Below are positions 25,701-34,631 of a DNA stretch of 64,000 nt, piece after piece; within the stretch, counting starts at the first letter, position 1, and the number at the start of each line of letters is the position of its first letter. This DNA is from Allodiplogaster sudhausi (Eukaryota > Nematoda > Chromadorea > Rhabditida > Diplogasteridae), in assembly GCA_945643635.1 (NCBI GenBank), contig CALZFC010000030.1, positions 2,542,501 to 2,606,500 on the forward strand. Direction: 5' to 3'. The notes beneath the pieces were generated by a model, which ran no database searches, was not told where the DNA came from, and saw only the letters and a program-made list of their open reading frames with translations. The position numbers and the translations under genes are program-made.

Positions 25701-28700
25701 ATTAATATCTCTTTTTTCCCGAAAAATTATTCTGCTCCTATTCGCGTTTTTTTATCCAATATAAATCCATAAATCAATCAATTTCTCGTTGAATTCGTTC
25801 GATGGTGTCAAGGACTCGGAGATGTTTTATGACCCAAGGTCAATATAATATGGAGAGATGACCCGCGGAGATCGAACCCACCCAATTCGGGGGGGGGGGG
25901 GCATTGGACAACACTTTTTTCTCTAACTTATATAAACTAAATATAAAATGAATACATAACCCCTCATAAAAGACGGCCCTAACCTGCATCTCGAATCCAG
26001 CATAGCTGAACGCCTTCTGGAAGCAGACACCACGCACCAGACGAGATTCCTGCAATCAAAATATGAATAATCTGCTAATTGAAATAAAGTTATATTCAAT
26101 ATCACACTACCGGGTACATACCTTTAAAATTAATTAAATATGCAAATGATATATATCTTTCTGTTTATAATAAATAAATAAATACATAAAACAAGTTAGG
26201 CGAAACTAGTAAATGGATAAACTTACAAGAAGACTGCCTCCGGCGACTTTCTTGATTCCGATCATGTTAATCGGAAGGCGAGGATCGAGAGTGTTAACCG
26301 CATCCACAACCATGTTCGCAAAGTAGTCACGCTCCGAGGACACCTTCAAGAGGGCATTACAGTTACTTTGGTGATACAGTATACCTTTGATCTTAAAATG
26401 TCTCCTCTTTGACCATACTCTCTCTCTCTCCTCCGTCCTAGATGGAGGAGAGAGCAAGAGAGGTAAAAGAGGAGACATTTCAAGATCATGGTAAAGTTTA
26501 TCTCACTCCCATTAAGTTCATTACAGTACTGTTAATGCTACTACAGTATCATTTTGAAATTCATATTCTTGTACCGTATTCTCCCTTTCTCCGTCTCTCT
26601 CTTCCTCTCACTCTCTCCTATCTTTCTCTCTTCCCCTATCTCCTCTCTCCCCCTCTCTCTCCTATCGTTCTCTCTTTTTCTATCTATCTCCTCTCTCCAT
26701 CCCTCTGTCTCTCTTCCTTCTCTCACTCCCTCCTCTCCTAACCAGCTTGCTGCTTAGCGTGGTTGCGGCGCACTTCACCAGCATGGCTCTCAGCTCCTCC
26801 TCTCCGTTCACCTTCACCGCCAGCGAGTCGAGATACTTGACAGCCTGGAAGGAGGAAGAAATAAGCAAAAGACGAATTGGCTTTTCGACTTGTGTTCACA
26901 ATCACTCTCTGACCGCATACCGTAAGCTTCGTCTTCACTTCATTCTCTAAGATACTCTGTAAGTCCTCTGTTCATTATTTCTCTGCCATACCGTAGCCAC
27001 TCTTCCTGTCACATCATAAAATCTTTTTCCTGCTTTTCCTTGCATTAATTTAGGGTCTGGTATCACTCGCTCTAAAGTGTGGCTTTTAAAATGGCCAGTA
27101 AAATAATATAATAACCATATTTAAAGAGAATTTTTTATATAAAATTAATTTTTATAAAAAAAAAATAAATCAATCGATACCTCTGCGCAGGCACGCGAAT
27201 ACGCACGGATCAGGAGCTGAGGATGTACTCCGTCTTCGATGAACGTCTTCGTCCTCTTCAGCATCTCCGCAGCAAGCACGACAACTGCGTGCACATTATT
27301 TTCATTCATTTATTACTTTTTAAATTAATCAATTAATAAACCATCAAATCTTCAACTTCTCTTAGCTTATATACAAAAGGGAAAGACGAAGCTAGATTAG
27401 CAAAAGACATGCTCTTCTAAAGCTTGCACATCAACTTTAATGCTGAAACATTTGAATGGAATGCGATGCAGGGATCGCAGGGGTAGAAGAAGGAGTAAAA
27501 AGACACCGCGTAACGCGACAAGTAACGCGTCCAACTTCCTTGCTGGGGCTAAAGGGCCGTGAGTTGAGTAAACAGTCGAATGCAAAGCGACGGGAAAGGG
27601 AATTTACTTTTCCCCACCTTGGTGACCGGGCCCGAAAACTCCATACCCCCACCCAATTTGTACAAGCAGTCGACAGTTGTACAGAGGTATTAGAAGGCGT
27701 GAAACCCGAAGGATGTCTAACCGAAAGTGACGTGAGAAGGTGCGGGTCAAGGAGGTATGTCATAAGAAAGGGGGTCTAACCAGGGGTGGCCGGCCCCGGG
27801 CCCCCGGGGCCTGGGCCGATCCTGGGGGCCGGGGAAGAGCTCGGGAGCCGAGGCCTACCCTGGGGCCGGGGCCGGATATTTTCGCCCCCGGCCACTCCTG
27901 GGTCTAACCCGAAGTGGGGGGGGGGGTCATCATGGGTAAAGGTTGGGTCTAACCCGAAGTGGTGCCATCGCCGACCTCGGCGTCCTGGCTCTTCGCAATG
28001 TCGCACATCACGACGGCGGCCGGGTAGACAATGTCGAGCAGCTTGAGGATGGTCGCGCCGTCGTTCGAGATCGTTGTCTTGCCTGGAAGAATCAGGAATC
28101 AGGCAAAAAGGCGCGTATTCAAAATCGATTTTTTTAAGTCTAATTTAAGGCCCTTTAAATGAGCACGAAACTCCTATAGTAATCTATTGCAAATTTCCTG
28201 ACCATTATTATAGTCTCCCCCTTCCAAATAACATGTTCTCTCGCCCTTGTACCAGGAAAAGGGCGAGAATTTAAGATTAAGTTTTTGGCCTCCTTAAGGA
28301 GTCCAGGACAATGTCAGATTCGATTCAGAAAAAATTGCGCCAAAAAGTCCGCGTGGCTGATGAAACTCGTGTTAATCTTCATATTTTAACTAGTTAAACA
28401 CAACTGCAACTAATAAGTTAATATGGTAGGTTACAGAGAGAAAAAATCATTACCGATAGAAAGAACAAGGAAGAAATGGTAACTCGTGGATACCTTTCGA
28501 GTCCACGATGAGCTTGTCCATACCACGCGGCCCGAGCGTCGTGCGGACACTGTCAGCGACCGCCTAAACATGATGAATTTATTATATTTTATTTTAAATT
28601 ATACATACATCCTTGAAAGATGTGCAACGCTTTCAAATTTCAGGCTATCAGTGAACACTTACGAAAGGATGGTTGTGATTAGTAAAAGACATTCGTTTAG

Positions 28701-29063
28701 CATCTCTTTCTCAAGTCAATACAACTTGTAAAAATGGCTGTAACAGATTCAACCCTTAAAGTAGTTCGTACTGCACAAGAACGTCAAGAAAGCCAGGTGC
28801 TTCCTTGAAAAAAAAAGAACAAGTACAACATTCTACTGGTTTCGTCCGTAAATTCTAGAGATAAAAGATTAAGAACACTGCAAACTTTCAACTAGATTTA
28901 GATCAAGTATCCCACAAAGAATAAACATAATTTTTTTTAAATAATAATAAAGAAATATATAAATCCCCCGCACCGAGCACGCGTTAATGTTGCTGATGAT
29001 CTGATGCTTGCCCTGCTTGTTCTCCGTGCCGTCCTTGAGCAGAATGATCGGTGGCTGCATCAT
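22720..29063 (-). CDS. cct-7: T-complex protein 1 subunit eta (CCT7), cytosolic chaperonin
   Basis: Encodes a complete subunit of the eight-member TRiC/CCT chaperonin, which folds actin, tubulin and other proteins with ATP in the cytosol. Sixteen exons join in phase to 535 aa: 28974-29063, 28494-28563, 27954-28082, 27181-27284, 26743-26844, 26227-26343, 25984-26049, 25505-25615, 25047-25168, 24852-24916, 24676-24763, 24174-24325, 23796-23902, 23354-23435, 23028-23116 and 22720-22833. The start is [14 protein letters not shown], as in other CCT7 proteins. Visible motifs are [16 protein letters not shown] (60-64), GDGTTS (91-96, ATP site), [40 protein letters not shown] and GGGA near 406. Length matches the family (about 540 aa). 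The last residues end in GQMPGLPGQ, not the Gly/Arg tail of vertebrates. Exon 13 ends at GAG followed by GC, not GT, an apparent GC-AG intron. Exon 6 uses the acceptor ttgaag. A 48-base intron just before the ATG is possible. Confidence 0.96.
24392..24410. repeat. Small perfect inverted repeat TACTGTAG/CTACAGTA
   Basis: Eight-base perfect arms separated by three bases (att), inside a CCT7 intron. Related octamers occur elsewhere in the window near 21358, 21909, 26541 and 52678, so this may be part of a dispersed motif family. Confidence 0.8.
25187..25268. repeat. GA array before the CCT7 exon 9 acceptor
   Basis: GA-rich on the + strand, so CT-rich in the direction of CCT7. It lies within 20-100 bases upstream of the acceptor of the exon ending at 25168. 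Confidence 0.88.
26382..26493. repeat. Long imperfect foldback in CCT7 intron 5
   Basis: Arms at 26382-26437 and 26441-26493 are nearly reverse complements over about 54 bases. They share GATCTT, AAATGTCTCCTCTTT and CTCTCTCCTCC in the same order, with only a few mismatches and a loop of about three bases. Flanking bases out to about 26353 and 26536 also show partial complementarity. RNA from either strand would form one long hairpin. It could be a degenerate inverted-repeat element or a small-RNA precursor; nothing in it codes. Confidence 0.8.
26578..26740. repeat. CT array abutting the CCT7 exon 5 donor
   Basis: CT-rich on the + strand, so GA-rich in the CCT7 sense direction. It begins almost at the donor gttagg of the exon whose last base is 26743. 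Confidence 0.88.
27701..27962. repeat. Copies of the CCT7 exon 3 end and donor, with a GC-rich block
   Basis: The 18-base sequence at 27945-27962, which spans the real exon 3 end and its donor, is repeated exactly at 27900-27917. Decayed copies lie near 27772-27789 and 27715-27729. Between 27780 and 27899 is a very GC-rich, partly palindromic block rich in GGGGCC and CCGGG, unlike the AT-rich introns around it. The copies act as potential decoy donors inside the intron. Confidence 0.75.
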
Positions 29064-29850
29064 CTTGGAAGAAGGAGTGGAAGGAAGGATGAGAACGAAC
29101 TGTTTTACCTGCAATGGTATTGACCTTAACGGAATTACACCCATGAAATAGCCGTAGCACAGATGTATTCGGGCGTACCGCGGAAAATAGAAGTAAATTT
29201 GAGTTAATTGTTGCATAAAAACAGCATGATAAAAGAGAAATACGGAGCAATAACAAAGAGAAAATAAAAGAAACGCCGAGTGCTAAAATTTGAGGACTTC
29301 CCGAAAGATCTGAATTATCCTGGTCCGCACTAATGTAATTTCGCAACTATTCGCTTAAACATTAGAGGTTTCTTGATTGGAAGGAGTTCATGCCGGACTA
29401 AATAAATTTTCTATGTACAATTCACAAATATTTATTTTTAAGTATTAAGATTTATCATAATTTTTATTCTGGCATCCCCATTATCTCCTTTTTTCTCTCT
29501 CTCCCTTTATCCTCTCTCTCCCTCTTTTGCTCCCTCTCTCTCCTTTCTCTCTTCCTTCCCTCTTTCCTTTCTTTCCGTACAATGTGGTCAATTTACCACC
29601 TCCCATCCAGGGAGAATCTACGATCCTCGTAACTGCCTTCGCACGAAACGTATACGATTAGCAGACAATTGAGCAAGATATCCCAATGCGAGTTCTTTAT
29701 CTTGGTATATACCGTGGTGGTAGACTCCATTCTTGTGCCTGTCAAAAAGTTGTTCATATTTTATTACTCACAATAAAATTTCGAGACAATAAATTATCAA
29801 TTTTGTTGCAAATAACTAACCTTCAAATAACAATGTACATACATACCTTT

Positions 29851-29891
29851 GCGAGTGGCTGGCCGAGCTGCTAGTTCGGCCAGCCGCTCGC
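29851..29891. repeat. 16-bp-stem hairpin
   Basis: GCGAGTGGCTGGCCGA (29851-29866) and TCGGCCAGCCGCTCGC (29876-29891) pair along all 16 positions, with a single G-U type mismatch, around a nine-base loop. It stands alone in AT-rich intergenic DNA, with no T-run typical of a terminator. It could be a small structured RNA, a protein-binding palindrome or the relic of an inverted-repeat element. Confidence 0.85.
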
Positions 29892-30293
29892 GAGGGTAGT
29901 GCTAGAAGACAATGACGGAAGTGCTTTTTGCCCTTTTTTGTTGCTCTTTCATGGGGTTTTTTTTCATGAATTTTTGGACAGTGATTTAGCATTCAAATCT
30001 CTCCACACTTCAAATGATGCACTTGAACAAATATTAATTGTTGTTCAACCAATGAGAATCTCAAATGTGAAAGGTGACTTTAAATAAAGTTCGAATGTAG
30101 CTTCAAAGTTAGCCCATTGTCGGAACAATGTAACGTGAGAGCGAGAGAAGGGACGCCGACCGAAGAAAGAATGAGCAGTGAAATGATGATTCAGATTGTC
30201 TAATGTTCTAGACAGCTACACTCTTGCTACAAAGCAAGGCTGAATATTCTCTGAAATGGCTGGAGTAACTCGAACAAGGTAGGCGGATGACTT

Positions 30294-30299
30294 TTTATT
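30294..30299 (-). promoter_or_regulatory. AATAAA polyadenylation signal of the MATH-BTB gene
   Basis: A canonical AATAAA on the minus strand, about 73 bases beyond the TAA stop of the MATH-BTB gene, at a usual distance for a short 3' UTR. It suggests the gene is, or recently was, transcribed. Confidence 0.6.
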
Positions 30300-30371
30300 C
30301 GCGAGTATGTATGTCAGTGGTGAGATTGTGGAGGTGAAATCAGTGAAAGAGAGGGCAAGGTCTGTTCGGGC

Positions 30372-32777
30372 TTAGGACAGTTCGAGGGTCCGCACGAGCA
30401 CTTCGGCCTTCAACTCGTTGGAGAACTCGCCAAACGCCTTGGTCGCGCTGAGCCCCTTCACTTCCGCGACAGACTTGAGCGACTTCACGAGGAAGCACTG
30501 TAAATGAGGAAGACAAATACCCTCTGTTTACACACGCATTTCGTATTAAATTTACTTTTCGAAACATTAAAAAAATCCTAATTATAAGCCCTTCCAAAAA
30601 ACATATATATAGACATAACAACATAGTCGCGCGCTGTTTTAACCGTGCGCAATATTATTTGTTTCGTTCCAATTAGCGTTTTCAGCATACCATTACTGGG
30701 TGGGCATGGTGGCCGGCCGGCCACATGGTTGGCAGCCATGTCCCCCTGGACATCGCAAGGAAGATGTATCAAATGAAGCATGCATACCCTGAGATTGGCC
30801 AGTCGGTAGCGGTCAGCCCAGGCCAGCTTCTTGGCCAGAGGGATCGTCTCGCTGTCCGCACCTCGCAGGAACACGTCGCACGCGTCCAAGGGAACATTGA
30901 AGCGGTCGGCCAAGCGAAGCAGACCCTCGACCGTGCCGTCTGATTGTGAGAAAGATCGTGTTACCACAGGGAGAAAAGACACTGCCGAATCGACAGTACC
31001 ATTTCCTTCAAATAGCACTACTATTCATGGTCTTACGCCTAGTTCCCTGTAGAAACTTCTTACTAGCATCGTATTACTGATGTTACCGAACTAGAAACGA
31101 AAAGAAAGAACCCGTGACGGGCATGCGAGACGGCATGATGACGTGGAGAAGTTCGACAAACTCGTCGTACGTGACGTCCTGGAGAGGAATCTCCTTCTTT
31201 GCCTTCTCGGCAAACTCAGAGAAGAACAGGGCGTGGAAGAAGGACGAGTGCGATGCGAGGTACTAAAATAATGGCAAATGATTTTTGTAGTTTTGGAAAG
31301 TAAAGGATTTGCAGAGATCCTTTAATTCAAATTTTTGTTTGAATTCGTTATCGACATGAAAGCGACAAGACTTGAAGCAATAAAAAGATAAATCATCATT
31401 GCGGGTCTGTCAATTCGACAGAGCGATTCCATTTTACGCCGGATACACTTAAGGAAGAGAAGGCTTTTGTGAAGGCTTGAGGATGGCGTGTAGCGGGAAA
31501 AACCAATTCTTTTTTTTTTGTAATTGTTAAGTTACAAATGAATAGCAAGAAGGAGATAGAGATACCTCCTTGGAGACGTGAATGGGCTTCTCCTCTACGA
31601 TGAGTGCGACGTCCGTGAAAGCCCGAGGGACCGAGAAGTTGCTGAGAGGTGAAATGCTGAAAAAGGAAAATAGTAATTACTACTCAAGATAGAAAAGAAG
31701 CTGCAAATACATACTTTTTTTTCTTCAAATATTTTACTTTCGAAATGAGGAGTATTTTTGAGAGAGTAGACATCAATGACATACGGCACGCCTATCACTT
31801 TCGTGACGGAGATGTTGGCCTCGAACACGGCGCTACCGTCTTCGCTAACGAAGCCATTCTCCGGGTCCAGCGCCACGTCACGAGCGATGAAGTCAGGAAA
31901 TCCCCTGAGATGGCCGTCTTTGCAGAAGACGAAGGCTTTCTGCAAAGGCTCTGCAGAGCATGTGCATTTAGAGTAATTGATTTTTTTTCGCTCATTAGTA
32001 GATCAATGAAACAAATAGTCTACTACTAGTAGTCTGACCATATGAGGAAACAACCCGGAAAGTTGCATAATCTTTCTTCTACCTTAAAGAAAAATATGGA
32101 TGAGAACCCAAAGTTCGCGAGCGAACTCTTTTCTCAATTCAAATTGACACAATTGCCTTATTTCTGGCCTAGATGCACTCCTCAATGAAGCACCAATCAG
32201 TGCGAAACGGCCGGAGAAAGAAGCGGTGTTTACGGCCATACTGACTTTTTCGCGGCTGTGCGCTTTCTTGCCGTCCTTCGACGACAGCAGATTGCACGTG
32301 ACGGAAGCTTCGCATTTCCAGTGCGGAGTCGAGTCCTCCACGCAGACTATGGCGAAGCCAATTTGAGTCGGGTCCGAGCCGCTGCGCTTGACGTAAACAC
32401 GCCTGCAGATTATTTAGACTATCACTATTTGAACAGGACTCACCCACAAATAATGGAAAAAAACTGATTAATTACACGGCGCATGAGACTATTTGTGATC
32501 ATTTGCATGGTGAACGATATTAATTCAACTTCACCATCAGATATGCAAGTTGGTCTATATTTTTCAGGCTAGCCAAAATATCGGCCCAAGTAGGGCTTTT
32601 TAATTTTGGTCACGAGTGCTTGAATTATGCAAACGACTCTTCATAAATTGATCAACATAAAAGTCAAAATATACCACGGAAGCTTGGCTATGTAGAGAAT
32701 CGGGGACTAGACCGGCGACTGGTCCAGCTCGGCCAGCTTCGGCACGTCCAAGCGAAGCTTCCCCACTCCCATGATGC
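30372..32777 (-). CDS. MATH-BTB (bath-family) protein, interrupted by one in-frame TAG
   Basis: Seven exons join in phase: 32675-32772 (ATG; exon runs to 32777), 32246-32402, 31785-31939 (or to 31948), 31566-31656, 31112-31262, 30788-30939 and 30372-30497 (TAA), about 309 codons. The N-terminal half is a MATH domain: GKLRLDVPKLAELDQSPV, then SPILYIAKLPW-RVYVKR, GFPDFI and DPENGF. The C-terminal half is a BTB domain: FTDVALIVEEKPIHVSKEYL, HSSFFHALFFSEFAEK, VTYDEFVELLHVIMP, LLRLADRF and LAWADRYRL. This arrangement is characteristic of nematode BATH proteins, presumed CUL3 ubiquitin-ligase adaptors that bind substrate with MATH and cullin with BTB. The oddity is a TAG at 32707-32709, in the middle of the conserved ...SPV-x-SPILY... 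strand where a Tyr-like codon would fit. All splice sites and the rest of the frame are intact. It may be a very young pseudogene, a polymorphic null, a base error, or the gene may start downstream. An upstream coding exon cannot be excluded. Confidence 0.8.
30709..30724. repeat. 16-base perfect palindrome
   Basis: GTGGCCGGCCGGCCAC is its own reverse complement. It lies inside the last intron of the MATH-BTB gene, in otherwise AT-rich sequence. Confidence 0.8.
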
Positions 32778-33470
32778 CTGTAAGAGAAGGAATGGCTAGC
32801 AAGTACAAGTTATTGTCAAGTTAATAATATCTAGATTATTTTTTTTCTGTTTTAATTTATTTTGCAGCTATATCTTAGAATCATTCGTAGTATGTTTAAA
32901 TTTAAAATACAAATTTTGGCCACTTTCGGGGCCAACCAATTTATTTAAAAGATTGTCAAAATGTGGGAAACATCAAAGAGAAAATATAGTAGAAAGTGAA
33001 CACGGCTATCCTGTAACAGAAGTGGAGGAGAACGCCGGTGAAGAGAGCGAAGCCGTTGAAGAGAGCGAAGGCGATGAGAGCGAAGACGGGGAGTTAACTT
33101 TAAGTGGGCTGGAAAACGTCTTTATACCCGTCAAAAACCTCGTTTGCATACTCCTTTTCCATTCCAGACACTTCGAAATCGATCTAGAAATGTACTTTCA
33201 ACGTGAGAACATCGGAAATCGGTGCAAATAGCCAAGTTCAAACGCAATTTGCATCCTTTGTTTTCTTCTCGAAATTTTTGAAATAGCACTAAGAAGCACT
33301 TTTAACGTGAGATTGGTTCTAATTGCAAGGTTGAATGATCTCTGAAAAGGGTGGAGTAGATGACAAAGTGAGTCTCGTTTCTATCAAAGAAAAAAAAATG
33401 AGCCGGTCTCCGACAAAAGCAGATTTCAGGATGTCGATGTCGAGTGAATTGTTCCGGTAGGACCAGCGAT

Positions 33471-33514
<44 letters not shown>

Positions 33515-34631
33515 AGAGAGAAAGAGGAGAGAAAGAGAGAAAGTTAGAGAGAGGAGAGTGAGAGTGAGATAGAGGAGGAGGAATCTTGTTGACAAAGAGA
33601 AAGTGTTCAGTGAACAGAGAATGAACATTCTTGCTTCTGAAGTAGCCGAAGTAAGTGCAATCGAGGTCATGCAGATCTTCAAGTAGTCAAAGATTCTTCA
33701 TTTCCATTTTGGGCAATAATTTTCGCAAAGACAAAACAAAAGGAATAAATTGACATTTATTTTCTCATAATAACCTCATTGAGCGACTACAATTCACTTC
33801 ATACTGACTCATATGTACATACATATATATACGGAATTGTATTTTACCCGTTTCGACTGTTCAATTTCACATTGAATGAGATACAGTGAAGACAAGAAGA
33901 CAATTAACACTATTTCTACAAGTTCCTAGATAAATTATGTGGTGCCGGCATTTCTATCTTCTGCGCAAAATGGGTATAAAATTTAGTCTAAATATCTAGG
34001 AGAGAGATGCAAATATACTAGACTATAAGAACATGGTAAATATATAGGAGAAAGAGCAATTGAGGAGATCAGGGGTGTCAATTCGATGCTCAGAGTCAAG
34101 AACAAGGCAATCTTTGTACAAGTCCACATCTTTCGCTTCCATCAGAAATAACTACACTACACAACATGAAATATTCATTATTTTGTATGTTGCTCACAAT
34201 GTGTTCATGACCAAAACTTACAATTAAATTCCATGATATTAAGCGAAAGACGAAATGGCTTATCATATCGAAATTATTCAAGCTTTTTGACTACTTGCAG
34301 TAATATCAGTATCTTTTTCTAGCTGAAAGGGATCCATCTACTATTGTCATCGTGCTCGTTTACTCGCTCTCAACATTGTCAACTTAACTTTCGTTATTTT
34401 TTCTTGTCTTGCCACTCTCTCCTACTTTTGGCAGTCATTAATGAATGAATTCTCCATACACGATGGATCCCTTCATCTGGAAATGTTCAAGAATGAATTC
34501 TAAGCGTGTCAGTCAACACCTTGTGGCATTCATATTAGTTGGCATTGGTTGCTATCGATTGATATTGATTGATCCTAAATTGGCATTGATTGGTATCGAA
34601 TGATATTGATTGATCGTCCATTGAGATCTTT
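32778..34631. other. Intergenic region between the MATH-BTB and mucin-like genes
   Basis: Holds the presumed promoter of the MATH-BTB gene and the 3' flank of the mucin-like gene. A minus-strand AATAAA at 33756-33761 is a distant candidate poly(A) signal for the latter. A GA array lies at about 33478-33550. On the + strand, 32953-33231 is an open frame of 92 codons with a Glu-rich middle (repeats of EESE); see findings. No gene is firmly supported. Confidence 0.5.
33478..33552. repeat. GA array
   Basis: Simple GA repeat with AAAG variants in the intergenic region, no associated exon seen. Confidence 0.88.

Larger units (their letters stand above)
29064..30371. other. Intergenic region between CCT7 and the MATH-BTB gene
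   Basis: Lies between two minus-strand genes and should hold the CCT7 promoter or 5' UTR. It includes a CT-rich patch (about 29490-29575), a strong hairpin at 29851-29891 and the poly(A) signal of the upstream gene near 30294. No coding exon is supported. Confidence 0.6.

Noticed and set aside
25840..25900. tRNA-like T-arm (minus strand GGTTCGATC near 25870)
   Set aside because: No matching acceptor stem, D-arm or anticodon arm could be found at the right spacing.
33300..33690. Minus-strand open frame of 126 codons with a Leu/Ser-rich stretch
   Set aside because: Most of it is the GA array read on the opposite strand.
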